A DNA stretch of 64,000 nucleotides from Hahella sp. HNIBRBA332 (GCF_030719035.1 NZ_CP132203.1:5536501-5600500), one strand, 5' to 3'. Shown: positions 16,061-25,232, counted from the first letter of the stretch. Notes: generated from the letters alone by a model not told the origin. Numbers and translations: made by a program.

Positions 16061-17425
16061 TTGGAAACTATTCATAACCTGGTATCCGACCTGAATGATT
16101 TCGTATGGGGCCCCCCCATGCTCATTCTTATTCTGGGCGTAGGGCTGTTTTTGCAATGCCGTTTGAAGTTCATGCCCTTATTTACGCTCAAACTGGGCCT
16201 GCAACTGGTATGGAGAGGTCGCAAGCCTGATACTCGGGACCCTGGGGAGATCAGTCCTTTCGCCGCACTGATGACAGCACTGGCTGCGACAGTGGGCACC
16301 GGAAACATCGCTGGCGTCGCCACGGCGCTGGCTCTCGGCGGTCCAGGCGCTCTGTTCTGGATGTGGGCCACCGCTCTGGTGGGCATGGCGACCAAATATG
16401 CAGAAGTTGTGCTGGCGGTGCGTTTCCGTGAAAAAGACGAAAACGGCGAATACGTTGGCGGCCCCATGTACGCCATCAAAAACGGCCTGGGCCCCAAATG
16501 GGCCTGGCTGGGCGGCGCCTTCGCCTTGTTCGGCGGTCTGGCGGGGTTCGGCGCCGGCAACATGGTGCAATCCAACAGCATCGCGGAAGTAATGAACACC
16601 TCCTTCGGCATCCCCGCCGCCGCCTCCGGCGTCGTAATGACCGTACTGATCGGCTTCGTATTGCTCGGCGGCATCAAGCGTATTGGCGCAGTGGCGCAGG
16701 CGCTGGTTCCCACCATGTGTATCTCCTATATTCTCTGCGCCTTCTATATTCTGTTCACCTTCTCTGACCGCATCCCCCACGCCTTCGACCTGATCTTCAC
16801 CCACGCCTTCTCTCCCACCGCCGCCACCGGCGGATTCGCCGGCGCCGCGGTTATGATGGCGATTCGCTACGGCGTCGCCCGAGGCATTTTCTCCAACGAA
16901 GCCGGCCTTGGCACCGCAGGCATCGCGCAAGCGGCGGGAAAAACATCCGACCCGGTAACATCCGGTCTTATCGGCATGATGGGTACTTTTATCGATACCA
17001 TTATTGTCTGCACGCTGACCGGTCTGGCGCTGATCACCAGCGGCGTCTGGGAAAGCGGCGTGTCCGGCGCTGCGCTGACCGCCAGCGCGTTCGCGGCGGC
17101 GATGCCGGGGTTCGGTGAGTACCTGCTGGCGATCCAGTTGATCGTTTTCGCCTTCACCACCATTCTTGGCTGGGCCTACTACGGCGAGAAATGCTGGGAG
17201 TACTTGATGGGCTCCGCCGCGATTATTCCTTACCGCCTGTTGAGCACCCTGTGCGTCATGATTGGCGCGCTGGCGCAGCTGGAATTCGTCTGGTTGGTCG
17301 GCGACGTCTTTAACGCTTTCATGGCCATCCCCAACCTGCTGTCGCTACTGCTGTTGTCGCCTATTCTGGTCAAATTGACCAATGAGCACTTCGCCACCGT
17401 TAAACTGGCGGCGGTCAGATCTTAA
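16061..17425 (+). CDS. Sodium:alanine/glycine symporter, AGCS family
   Basis: A 454-residue inner-membrane protein with about ten membrane segments and AGCS-family hallmarks: TALAATVGTGNIAGVATALALGG near residues 71-93, GPMYAIKNGLG, and GIFSNEAGLGTAGIAQAA. These carriers import alanine or glycine with Na+. Start is TTG at 16061, set by GAGAGGAG at 16045-16052. It likely forms a unit with dadA, supplying D- or L-alanine, and is closed by a strong terminator at 17446. Confidence 0.92.
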   Translation: METIHNLVSDLNDFVWGPPMLILILGVGLFLQCRLKFMPLFTLKLGLQLVWRGRKPDTRDPGEISPFAALMTALAATVGTGNIAGVATALALGGPGALFWMWATALVGMATKYAEVVLAVRFREKDENGEYVGGPMYAIKNGLGPKWAWLGGAFALFGGLAGFGAGNMVQSNSIAEVMNTSFGIPAAASGVVMTVLIGFVLLGGIKRIGAVAQALVPTMCISYILCAFYILFTFSDRIPHAFDLIFTHAFSPTAATGGFAGAAVMMAIRYGVARGIFSNEAGLGTAGIAQAAGKTSDPVTSGLIGMMGTFIDTIIVCTLTGLALITSGVWESGVSGAALTASAFAAAMPGFGEYLLAIQLIVFAFTTILGWAYYGEKCWEYLMGSAAIIPYRLLSTLCVMIGALAQLEFVWLVGDVFNAFMAIPNLLSLLLLSPILVKLTNEHFATVKLAAVRS

Positions 17426-17445
17426 CGATCACTATAAACCCCTGT

Positions 17446-17470
17446 GGCCGCCTTTGTGCGGCCTTTTTTT
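17446..17470 (+). terminator. Rho-independent terminator of the dadA-symporter unit
   Basis: Perfect six-base stem GGCCGC/GCGGCC with a six-base loop followed by seven T residues, 20 bases after the symporter stop. Confidence 0.9.
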
Positions 17471-17620
17471 ATACTTTGACCCAACCTGGATAGAGTTGAC
17501 CCGTTCCAGCCCTCTTCCCCCTTAAGCCCTACAAACATACACTCCAGCTATCAGGTTGCCTTCCTTTCAGCCTTCGGAGAATATGATCGCTATCCGTATC
17601 CATTTATCGAAAAAGATCAT

Positions 17621-19210
17621 ATGAAAAACGTAGTCATCGGCCTGCTGGGCACCACCATGGATAAACGCGGCAAGGGGCCCGCTCGCTGGGACGTGTGGCG
17701 CCCGACCGTCGGCATCTTCATGCAACAGGACCTGCTGATTGATCGCATAGAGCTGCTGCATGACGCCAGAGACTCCCGTCTGGCCAATAATGTGGGCGCA
17801 GATATCGAAACCGTTTCGCCAGACACGGAAGTGAGCCTGCGACAAATCAGTTTCAGCGATCCCTGGGACTTCGAACAGGTTTACAGCACGCTGCTGGATT
17901 TCGCCGAAAACTATCCTTTCAAGCCAGATGAAGAGCGTTATCTACTGCATATCACCACCGGCACCCATGTTGCGCAGATTTGCTGGTTCCTGTTGTGTGA
18001 AGCGAATTACATTCCTGCGCAGATTTTGCAGACCTCTCCAGACCGGGGCGAGCGCGTCGCCGCAGGAAAATATCATCTGATCGATCTCGACCTCTCCAAA
18101 TACGACGCCATCAGCTCGCGCTTCAAGCGCCAGCAGTTGGAAGGAACGGAGTTTCTCAAGTCAGGCATCGCCACCCGCAACGCCCGCTTCAACGCCATGA
18201 TCCAGCAGATCGAACGGGTGGCGATTCGCTCTCAGGCGCCGATTCTGATCACCGGCCCTACTGGAGCAGGCAAATCCCAGCTCGCCGGCAAGATTTTTGA
18301 GCTGAAGAAAATCCGCGGCTCCGTCAAAGGCGAATTTGTGTCGGTCAACTGCGCCACGCTACGTGGGGACAGCGCCATGTCTGCCCTGTTCGGTCATAAC
18401 AAGGGCGCATTCACCGGCGCGCAAACCGCCCGCAAGGGCCTGCTCGCCAAAGCCGATCAGGGACTGCTGTTCCTGGATGAAATCGGCGAGCTAGGCCTGG
18501 ATGAGCAGGCGATGTTGCTGCACGCCATTGAGGAGAAGCGCTTCTATCCCGTCGGGTCGGACAACCCAGCGCACAGCGACTTCCAGCTTATTGCCGGCAC
18601 CAATCGCGACTTGCAAAAGCAAGTCGACAACGGCAGCTTTCGGGAGGACCTGCTGGCCCGTATCAATTTGTGGAGCTATGAATTGCCTGGGCTGAAAGAC
18701 CGTCGCGAAGACATAGAACCCAACCTGGACTACGAGCTACAAAAAGCCGAGCAGCAGTTAGGTCATAAAGTCAGCTTCAATAAAGCCGCACGAGCGAGAT
18801 TTCTACAGTTCGCCCAACAGCCGGATTCCTTATGGCAGGGTAATTTCCGCGACCTGAACGCTTGCGTACAGCGTATGGCCACACTCTCTGAAGGCGGCCG
18901 CATCAACGAAACGCTGGTGGATGAAGAGTGCGACCGTCTACGGCGATTCTGGCGACGCAGCAGCGCCCAGGAGTCTCTGCCGTCATTGGAAGACTACCTG
19001 TCCCCTGAACAGGTGGCGGAAATTGACGCCTTCGACCAATATCAGTTACGCAGTGTGATTGCGCTCTGTCGTGACAGCCGCTCTTTGTCTGAGGCGGGGC
19101 GCCAGCTCTTCAACCGTTCAAGATTGCGTAAAAGCTCCAGTAACGACTCTCATCGTCTACGGCAGTATCTGAGTAAGTTCGATCTGGAATTCGATAATCT
19201 AAAAACATAA
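17621..19210 (+). CDS. rtcR: Sigma-54-dependent activator of the RNA repair operon
   Basis: A 529-residue RtcR. Residues about 1-180 are the RtcR N-terminal CARF-like sensor (VIGLLGTTMDKRGKGPARWDVWRPTV at the start). Next comes an AAA+ sigma-54 interaction domain with Walker A (GPTGAGKSQL), the GAFTGA loop contacting sigma-54 and Walker B (LLFLDEIGEL), then a C-terminal DNA-binding helix-turn-helix region. Length matches the usual 530 residues. RtcR activates rtcBA when RNA is damaged. It lies directly upstream of rtcB on the same strand, whereas in E. coli it is divergent. Confidence 0.95.
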   Translation: MKNVVIGLLGTTMDKRGKGPARWDVWRPTVGIFMQQDLLIDRIELLHDARDSRLANNVGADIETVSPDTEVSLRQISFSDPWDFEQVYSTLLDFAENYPFKPDEERYLLHITTGTHVAQICWFLLCEANYIPAQILQTSPDRGERVAAGKYHLIDLDLSKYDAISSRFKRQQLEGTEFLKSGIATRNARFNAMIQQIERVAIRSQAPILITGPTGAGKSQLAGKIFELKKIRGSVKGEFVSVNCATLRGDSAMSALFGHNKGAFTGAQTARKGLLAKADQGLLFLDEIGELGLDEQAMLLHAIEEKRFYPVGSDNPAHSDFQLIAGTNRDLQKQVDNGSFREDLLARINLWSYELPGLKDRREDIEPNLDYELQKAEQQLGHKVSFNKAARARFLQFAQQPDSLWQGNFRDLNACVQRMATLSEGGRINETLVDEECDRLRRFWRRSSAQESLPSLEDYLSPEQVAEIDAFDQYQLRSVIALCRDSRSLSEAGRQLFNRSRLRKSSSNDSHRLRQYLSKFDLEFDNLKT

Positions 19211-19305
19211 ATTTCTATCTAAATAGATATATCTCTTCAACGACATATTTCGACAATATTCTATATATTCTTATTTTTCATACATTTAAGTATATGAGAA
19301 AAGTT

Positions 19306-19319
19306 GGCCCAGCTTTTGT
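19306..19319 (+). promoter_or_regulatory. Sigma-54 type -24/-12 promoter of rtcB
   Basis: GG at 19306-19307 and GT at 19318-19319 separated by ten bases, within TTGGCCCAGCTTTTGTAA. This fits the GG-N10-GC sigma-54 pattern with one change in the -12 element. Transcription would begin near 19331, about 80 bases before rtcB. The rtcR gene immediately upstream makes the call likely. RtcR enhancer sites would lie in the AT-rich segment 19211-19300. Confidence 0.65.
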
Positions 19320-19412
19320 AATAGTAATGGTATCGAGATGAACCTGCTGCAAGGCGATTCATCCAAATACAGTTGCTCCGGGACAAGCGAGTCCCACCAA
19401 AAAGGTTTGAGA

Positions 19413-20651
19413 ATGATGCAAAGCACAAAACCCAAAATGCCATATGAAGTTACTAACGTAGAAAAAGGCGTTCCGATCAAAAGCTGGACCAACGGCGTTC
19501 CATTCGAGCCAGAAGCGCGCAAGCAATTGAAAAACATTGCGTCCCTGCCGTTCATTCATAAATGGGTTGCGGCGATGCCGGACGTACATCTGGGTAAGGG
19601 CGCGACTATCGGCTCTGTTATTCCTACTTCCGGCGCCATTATTCCCGCTGCAGTGGGAGTGGATATCGGCTGCGGCATGATGGCGGTGAAAACCGACGTG
19701 CATGCAACGCAGTTGCCGGACTCCCTGGGGCCGCTGCGTAGCGCGATAGAAGCGGCGATACCTCATGGTCGTCAACCAGGACGACGTGATCGGGGTTCCT
19801 GGCATGATATCCCGGAAGATGTCGGCGCCCGTTGGAATCACGAGTTGGCGGATCGTTTCAAAATCCTGTGTGAAAAGCACCCGGTTTTGAAAAACACCAA
19901 CAACGTGAACCACCTGGGAACCCTGGGAACCGGTAACCACTTCATCGAAGTGTGTCTGGATGAGAACAACGACGTATGGATTATGCTGCATTCCGGTTCC
20001 CGCGGCGTTGGGAATCGTATCGGCGAGCATTTCATCAAGCTGGCGAAGAAGGAAATGGAGCGCTTCTTCGTAAACCTGCCGGATAAAGATCTGGCGTATC
20101 TGGCGGAAGGAACCGATTACTTCAACGACTATGTGCATGCCGTTGGCTGGGCGCAGGATTTCGCGCGCATTAACCGTCAGGCGATGATGCAACGGGCGCT
20201 GAACGCCCTGGCGGTTACGTTGAACAAGCCGGTAATCGCCGAGCTGGAAGCGGTGAACTGTCACCATAACTATGTGCAGAAGGAAAACCACTACGGAAAA
20301 AACGTGTGGTTAACCCGTAAAGGCGCAGTAAGCGCACAGGAAGGTCAGCTGGGAATTATCCCAGGCAGCATGGGAGCCCGCTCCTACATCGTGCGCGGAA
20401 AAGGCAACGCGGAAAGCTTCTGTAGCTGTAGCCACGGCGCAGGAAGAGTGATGTCCCGCACCGAGGCGAAAAAGCGCGTATCCGTAGAGGAGCACGCTCG
20501 CGCCACGGCGCATGTGGAATGCCGAAAAGATGCGGCGGTAGTGGACGAAACGCCTTCCGCTTACAAAGACATCGACGCCGTGATGGCGGCGCAGTCCGAC
20601 CTGGTTGAAGTCGTGCATACGCTGAGACAGGTTGTGTGCGTAAAAGGTTGA
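19413..20651 (+). CDS. rtcB: RNA-splicing ligase RtcB
   Basis: A 412-residue RtcB, GTP- and Mn2+-dependent ligase that joins RNA 2',3'-cyclic phosphate (or 3'-phosphate) ends to 5'-OH ends. Metal and guanylate-site motifs are all present: MPDVHLGKGATIGSV, GVDIGCGMMAV, LGTLGTGNHFIEV, HSGSRGVGN, GSMGARSYIV and the catalytic His in CSCSHGAGR. Start at ATG 19413 (AAGG seven bases upstream) gives the usual length; a longer frame from 19338 would begin near the promoter. It is first in the rtcBA operon. Confidence 0.96.
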   Translation: MMQSTKPKMPYEVTNVEKGVPIKSWTNGVPFEPEARKQLKNIASLPFIHKWVAAMPDVHLGKGATIGSVIPTSGAIIPAAVGVDIGCGMMAVKTDVHATQLPDSLGPLRSAIEAAIPHGRQPGRRDRGSWHDIPEDVGARWNHELADRFKILCEKHPVLKNTNNVNHLGTLGTGNHFIEVCLDENNDVWIMLHSGSRGVGNRIGEHFIKLAKKEMERFFVNLPDKDLAYLAEGTDYFNDYVHAVGWAQDFARINRQAMMQRALNALAVTLNKPVIAELEAVNCHHNYVQKENHYGKNVWLTRKGAVSAQEGQLGIIPGSMGARSYIVRGKGNAESFCSCSHGAGRVMSRTEAKKRVSVEEHARATAHVECRKDAAVVDETPSAYKDIDAVMAAQSDLVEVVHTLRQVVCVKG

Positions 20652-20700
20652 AGATAGGCGGCGTCACGCCGCCAACACGATTAGTTGTACGGTATTTATA

Positions 20701-21702
20701 ATGGATAAAGTAATAATAGACGGACGCATGGGCGAAGGCGGAGGACAGATTCTCAGATCCTCCCTGACCTTGGCCATGCTGTACGGCAAAGAAATAGAAA
20801 TCAACCATATCCGCGGTAAACGCCCCAAACCGGGTCTAATGCGTCAACATCTGACTTGCGTTAAGGCCGCCCAGGCGATATGCAACGCAAAAGTGGACGG
20901 GGCGGAGCTGGGCTCCTCACGGCTGACGTTCAAACCTGGCCAGATAAAAGGCGGCGACTACAAATTCGATGTGGGCAGCGCAGGCAGCACGGCGCTAGTG
21001 TTCCAAACCGTACTACTGCCTCTGTTACAGGCGGAAGGAGCCTCCACTGTTGAGTTCGGCGGCGGCACCCATAACCCTTTCGCCCCTCCTTTAACAGAGA
21101 TTGAACGCTCCTTCCTGCCGCTATTGCGGGACATGGGGGCTAAAATCGAAGTGGAAACAGAACGCTGGGGCTTCATGCCCGCCGGCGGCGGTAAATGGCG
21201 CATTCGCATACAGCCGGAGACTTTGCGCCCGATTGAGCGGCTTGAGCGCGGTGAGCTGAACCACAGCCGCCTGACCGCCTATTGCTATAACATTCCCGGC
21301 AAAGTGGGCGAGCGGGAAGTACAGGCGTACTTATCGCTGCGCGAACACCCGGTGCATGAGTCACGGCAGCGCAAACCGGAAGCGGGCTGCGCCGGCAACC
21401 TGCTGGCGGTGGACCTGCAGTTCGACGGCCATCGTATCTGTCTTTCCGAACTGGGTCAGGTGCGAAGACGGGCGGAGCTGGTGTCCAAGCTGCTGAGCCA
21501 GAAGGTGAAGTCCTATCTGGACAGCAACGCGGTATTGGATGAGCATCTGACGGATCAGATGATGCTGCCCATGCTGGTGGCGGGAGGCGGCCGGTTCTCC
21601 ATTGCCGAGTGGTCTTTGCATGCACAGACCAATGCGGAAGTCATCGAACTGTTCACGTCACGCAAAATCGAGTGTGACGGCGCTATCATGTGGATGGACT
21701 GA
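20701..21702 (+). CDS. rtcA: RNA 3'-terminal phosphate cyclase RtcA
   Basis: A 333-residue RtcA, which uses ATP to convert RNA 3'-phosphate ends to 2',3'-cyclic phosphates. Typical features: DGRMGEGGGQILRSSLTLA at the N-terminus, KPGLMRQHLTCVKAA, FVPAGGG-like FMPAGGGKW, and the region of the adenylated His (DEHLTDQMMLPMLVAGGG). It is co-transcribed with rtcB (49-base gap) and ends at a hairpin. Confidence 0.95.
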   Translation: MDKVIIDGRMGEGGGQILRSSLTLAMLYGKEIEINHIRGKRPKPGLMRQHLTCVKAAQAICNAKVDGAELGSSRLTFKPGQIKGGDYKFDVGSAGSTALVFQTVLLPLLQAEGASTVEFGGGTHNPFAPPLTEIERSFLPLLRDMGAKIEVETERWGFMPAGGGKWRIRIQPETLRPIERLERGELNHSRLTAYCYNIPGKVGEREVQAYLSLREHPVHESRQRKPEAGCAGNLLAVDLQFDGHRICLSELGQVRRRAELVSKLLSQKVKSYLDSNAVLDEHLTDQMMLPMLVAGGGRFSIAEWSLHAQTNAEVIELFTSRKIECDGAIMWMD

Positions 21703-21731
21703 TGACGCGATTAAGTAATGGGAGTGCTAAT

Positions 21732-21752
21732 GGAGAGGAGCCCCGCCTCTCC
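21732..21752. terminator. Hairpin between rtcA and the convergent hypothetical gene
   Basis: Perfect seven-base stem GGAGAGG/CCTCTCC with a seven-base loop between rtcA and the end of the minus-strand gene. Only a short, interrupted T stretch follows, but the position suits a bidirectional terminator. Confidence 0.55.
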
Positions 21753-21768
21753 TTACTTTGATTGCAGC

Positions 21769-22107
21769 TTACTCTTGATAAGACCCTTCTTGGTATTGCT
21801 CTCGGGAAGCCTGCTTCCATTCATCAAGAAAGCCCGCTTTGGTTAGATAGCCATAAACGTGATTGAACAGCCTATACATCCAGAACTGCAGATCGTCGAT
21901 GCCGACGACAGTGCGCTCTGCGTCATAGTCCTCAACCGCCAGATCGGTCATCTCCCAAAAGCAGGCCGCCACCCGTAACGCTTCTTCAGAGGTGGCGATC
22001 TCCCTCTGCGAAGACATGACCGCCACCACATAATCGTCCCCCAGTCTACGCGCATAATGCAGCGCCAGAACTTGTGCGTTCCGATTATGTTCTGAAAACT
22101 CAATCAC
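21769..22107 (-). CDS. Hypothetical cytoplasmic protein
   Basis: A 112-residue soluble, acidic protein with no signal or membrane segment and no motif I can assign; it contains the aromatic-rich stretch LQFWMYRLFNHVYGYL. The start appears to be GTG at 22107 with a poor ribosome site, nine bases after the stop of the TPR gene, so the two are probably translated from one transcript. Confidence 0.55.
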   Translation of the reverse strand: MIEFSEHNRNAQVLALHYARRLGDDYVVAVMSSQREIATSEEALRVAACFWEMTDLAVEDYDAERTVVGIDDLQFWMYRLFNHVYGYLTKAGFLDEWKQASREQYQEGSYQE

Positions 22108-22116
22108 GCGAATCTA

Positions 22117-22854
22117 TCAACCCGTATATTCCTGCTTGGCCAGCTTTAGCCACTTTTTGTGGTAGGAGTGATAGTGCCTGCCGGAGATTTTCGCTTTTTC
22201 CAGAATTTTCTTGAACTGCTCCTGCGATTCTCTTTCCCTGCCCTGGGCTTTCAGGAACATCCCAAACCAATAACTGGCTTCAGGACCGGGGAAGTAGGCT
22301 TCCAACGCTTCAAACTCGTGCTGTGCTGCGGAAGTCTCATTGAGTTCCGTTAACGCTCGGGCGTATAGAAGATGCGCTTCCGCATTTTTGAAGTCAGGGT
22401 TGTGGCGGATCAGATCGTCCATCACCGAACGAACCGCGCCAAAGTTGTTCAGGCCGAATTCCGCCTTAGCGAGACCATACATGATGTGAGGGTCAGTCTG
22501 GTGAATACCCTTCAGGGACTTTTCATACATCGCCTTGGCTTCCCCGTACATCCCTTTCGCCAACCATTCTTCCGCCAGCCGCATAGACGTTTCCACGCTA
22601 TCGGTTATGGAATAGTTAAAGGCCGCCTGTTTGACCGCCTTGTCGGGGTTGACGATAGACTGCATTTTACGCTGCGCGTTTCTACCTGTCCGGCTTCCCG
22701 CCAGCTCTGGTAGAACTTCCACCAGCAAATACGCCACAGAACCGGCGAAGGGCAACATGACCACGATCCAGATCCAGGTCGTACTACGCCCCGTCTTCAC
22801 TATGTGCATGACCAGAGCGACTTGAAAAATAATGGAAATTGCGAAAATAGGCAT
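22117..22854 (-). CDS. Membrane-anchored TPR protein with PLDc_N-type N-terminus
   Basis: A 245-residue protein. Residues about 1-52 form two membrane helices with the phospholipase D nuclease N-terminal (PLDc_N) pattern (GRSTTWIWIVVMLPFAGSVAYLLVEV). Residues about 88-240 contain tetratricopeptide-like repeats (AEEWLAKGMYGEAKAMYEKSL and later copies), facing the cytoplasm. Such proteins probably act as scaffolds at the inner membrane; no enzyme residues are seen. It is followed by the small hypothetical gene. Confidence 0.75.
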   Translation of the reverse strand: MPIFAISIIFQVALVMHIVKTGRSTTWIWIVVMLPFAGSVAYLLVEVLPELAGSRTGRNAQRKMQSIVNPDKAVKQAAFNYSITDSVETSMRLAEEWLAKGMYGEAKAMYEKSLKGIHQTDPHIMYGLAKAEFGLNNFGAVRSVMDDLIRHNPDFKNAEAHLLYARALTELNETSAAQHEFEALEAYFPGPEASYWFGMFLKAQGRERESQEQFKKILEKAKISGRHYHSYHKKWLKLAKQEYTG

Positions 22855-22925
22855 TTCTAACTTCTTACTCTATAACTTCAGGTAAATAGAAGTGCTCAGT
22901 TTTGCGGCTCCGAATAAACGAGAGC

Positions 22926-23270
22926 TTAGACCGGCGCTTGCATCATCAAATGCAGGGGATACATGGCGTAAACCAAGCCGCCCGCAAATAACAGGGAAAC
23001 TCCCGCCGCCATACCCAGCAGACTTTGCGCCCGCCTGTTACTTATGGCCAAGATCAATAACAGCGCGCAAGCCAAAGGAGGCCACCAGGAGTTCTGCTTA
23101 AAGCTGAACGCCCATTCCGACCAGGCTGGCGCGTAACCGTAAAGAGAGATGAAAAAGTCTAAGAACTGCTGAGGCGCTTCCGTATTCGTCCAATACCAGG
23201 ACACAAAAACCTGCACGAGAATGCCGGCGCAAGCCAGAAACACAAACAGAAATGAAGTGAGTTTTTGCAT
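22926..23270 (-). CDS. Small hypothetical membrane protein
   Basis: A 114-residue protein with three predicted membrane segments (about residues 5-25, 64-80 and 85-106) and an intervening aromatic-rich loop (LYGYAPAWSEWAFSF). No family recognised. It stands 71 bases upstream of the TPR gene on the same strand and may share its transcript. Confidence 0.6.
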   Translation of the reverse strand: MQKLTSFLFVFLACAGILVQVFVSWYWTNTEAPQQFLDFFISLYGYAPAWSEWAFSFKQNSWWPPLACALLLILAISNRRAQSLLGMAAGVSLLFAGGLVYAMYPLHLMMQAPV

Positions 23271-23556
23271 AAACCAACGCTACGATATCTAAATCCTATA
23301 AACGCCGTTAGCAAGAAATGCGATTGACCGGCGCTCTCCCTGAAAATGAAGGGCGAAAAAATTTCCGCGCATTCTAACCGATATTTAATAAAAGAGTGCG
23401 TAATTACTTCAAAATTACAGTGTGCGGAGTGTGACGTCGTTCATTAATAGTGAAGATGCATGAAAATGTGGAGTGAGGCGTATCGAACGGAGAGAAAGGA
23501 TAATCCAGGAAAGGCGTGATTCAGGCGCCGAAAGAAAGGCGAGACTACATAGATTA

Positions 23557-23583
23557 GCGCCGCAACCCGATCGGCTGCGGCGC
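23557..23583 (-). terminator. Terminator of the DUF1127 gene
   Basis: Eight-base stem GCGCCGCA/TGCGGCGC with an 11-base loop, ending seven bases beyond the stop of the minus-strand DUF1127 gene; the tail on that strand is TAATCTATG. The rest of the gap 23271-23589 holds no gene I can support. Confidence 0.55.
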
Positions 23584-23589
23584 GGTGGT

Positions 23590-23826
23590 CTATATCTTCG
23601 TCAATTCAGGTATCGGAAGAGGCGTCTCCGCCTTTTCACGGGCGGGACGCTTACGTTCGATCAGTATTTCAGGCTTATCTCTCAACTGAACGCCTTTTCC
23701 GCTGATTCGCTCCAACCCGATATCTCTCAGCAAATGATCGTTCATGCCATAGAAGCCATCAATGCGTGGCGCTCCAACAAAAATGCGACGCGCAACTGCG
23801 TTTAAACGAACGAAAAACTTTTTCAT
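23590..23826 (-). CDS. DUF1127-like small protein
   Basis: A 78-residue basic protein whose middle (GFYGMNDHLLRDIGLERIS) matches the DUF1127 pattern (LxDxxLRDIGLxR). Small Arg-rich DUF1127 proteins of alphaproteobacteria are linked to phosphate, stress and RNA metabolism. Start at 23826 is set by GAGGAA just upstream; a longer frame to 23856 has no such site. It carries a C-terminal extension of about 35 residues rich in Lys, Pro and Glu beyond the usual domain. Confidence 0.65.
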   Translation of the reverse strand: MKKFFVRLNAVARRIFVGAPRIDGFYGMNDHLLRDIGLERISGKGVQLRDKPEILIERKRPAREKAETPLPIPELTKI

Positions 23827-23900
23827 TGTGCATTCCTCGGTATACGCCGGGAACACATCGGGAAGGAAGGGTATTTATGGGTACTTCAGGCACATCCAAC

Positions 23901-23924
23901 CAGCCGCGATGGGTTCCGCGGCTG
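23901..23924 (-). terminator. Hairpin downstream of a candidate small ORF
   Basis: Perfect eight-base stem CAGCCGCG/CGCGGCTG with an eight-base loop, 12 bases after the stop of the 32-residue minus-strand frame at 23936-24034, followed on that strand by GTTGGATG. It may terminate that small transcript or lie in the leader of the DUF1127 mRNA. Confidence 0.45.
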
Positions 23925-23935
23925 ATAGATTGTAT

Positions 23936-24034
23936 TTAGTGGTTCGTCAGCACACGGAAAGCTAAGGAGACAGAGCAACCTTTAGTAGATCGCAGATCCT
24001 TGGCTCTTCTTTGATGAGTTGATTGAGTCATCAT
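23936..24034 (-). CDS. Candidate small ORF of 32 residues
   Basis: A short frame beginning MMTQSTHQRRAKDLRS and ending RVLTNH, with one central Cys and a basic N-terminal half. It is supported by an unusually strong ribosome site (GGGGGAG, four bases before the first ATG at 24034) and a hairpin 12 bases after its stop. Located 109 bases upstream of the DUF1127 gene on the same strand, it could be a leader peptide or an independent small protein. No family known. The gap from 24035 to 24308 shows nothing further. Confidence 0.4.
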   Translation of the reverse strand: MMTQSTHQRRAKDLRSTKGCSVSLAFRVLTNH

Positions 24035-24308
24035 GTGGCTCCCCCTTGCATTTCTTGCATGTGCTGAGCGGCTATCAGACTCCATTTTATCGCGCCATGT
24101 CAACCACTTATCTCCGTAGTTTCGGTTTTCGCATACGGGATCTCACAAACTATCAATCCCATTCTTCATTGCCTGGCCAAGGTTGAATCAAGACGCGCCT
24201 TGGGGGACACTGCTGCCTCCCGGCAGGAAAAGTGGGCGCATCAAACGAATAAGATCCTCATGCCGCTTCCCTGATTGAACTACCGACCTGACCGACAGGA
24301 GACATATC

Positions 24309-25232
24309 GTGAATCGCAAGAGCAGACTTGGACGACTTGCCGCCGCCCTTGTACTGGGCCTGTCCATCGCCACTCACGTCGCGGCCAAAGACAAGATCGT
24401 CGTCGCTTCCAAAATCGACACGGAAGGCTCCGTGCTCGGCAATATGATTCTGCTGCGGCTGGAAAAAGCCGGCTATGAAGTAGAAGATCGCATCCAACTG
24501 GGCGCCACCAAAATCGTCCGCACCGCGTTGATCAACGGCCAGATAGACGTTTATCCGGAATACACGGGTAATGCGGCGTTTTTCTTCGATATGGCGGACA
24601 GTCCTGTCTGGAAAGACCCCGCTAAAGCCTACGCCACCGCAAAAGAAAAAGATCTCGCCGCCAACAATCTAGTCTGGCTACATCCCGCTGACGCCAACAA
24701 CACTTGGGCGATTAGCGTGCGCGGCGATTTGGCGCGAGAGCAAAAACTGGCGACTTTGGATGACCTTTCACGCTTTCTGAAAGATGGCGGAGAGATAAAG
24801 CTCGCCGCCAGCGCAGAATTTGTGGAGTCAGAATTCGCCCTGCCCGCCTTTCAGAAAGCTTACGGCTTTGAATTGAACGCCGATCAGCTGCTGGTATTAT
24901 CCGGCGGCAACACCGCTGCGACCATTCGCGCCGCCGCCTTACGCACTAATGGCGTCAATGCGGCGATGGCGTATGGTACTGACGGCGGCCTCAGCGCGCT
25001 CGACATGGTGGTGCTGCAGGACCCGCGCAACGTACAACCGGTCTATGAGCCCGCAGCGGTAATACGCGGCGAAGTACTGAAAGCGAATCCAGAACTAGGA
25101 CCGATGATTGACGCAATATTCCAAAAGCTCGACTTGACCACGCTGCAGCGTCTCAACGCCGATGTCGCCGTTAACGGTCTGGATCCCAAAGAAGTGGCCC
25201 GGGAGTTCCTAAAATCCGCTGGACTGCTCTAA
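24309..25232 (+). CDS. Osmoprotectant ABC transporter substrate-binding protein (OsmF/YehZ type)
   Basis: A 307-residue exported binding protein (signal peptide residues 1-26, cleavage after HVAA). The mature start KDKIVVASKIDTEGSVLGNMI and GQIDVYPEYTGN are typical of the glycine betaine/choline/carnitine OpuAC-like family, in the OsmF branch. Start is GTG at 24309 with ACAGGAGAC upstream. It is the first of four genes in the order binding protein, permease, ATPase, permease, matching YehZ-YehY-YehX-YehW. The substrate cannot be settled by eye. Confidence 0.88.
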   Translation: MNRKSRLGRLAAALVLGLSIATHVAAKDKIVVASKIDTEGSVLGNMILLRLEKAGYEVEDRIQLGATKIVRTALINGQIDVYPEYTGNAAFFFDMADSPVWKDPAKAYATAKEKDLAANNLVWLHPADANNTWAISVRGDLAREQKLATLDDLSRFLKDGGEIKLAASAEFVESEFALPAFQKAYGFELNADQLLVLSGGNTAATIRAAALRTNGVNAAMAYGTDGGLSALDMVVLQDPRNVQPVYEPAAVIRGEVLKANPELGPMIDAIFQKLDLTTLQRLNADVAVNGLDPKEVAREFLKSAGLL

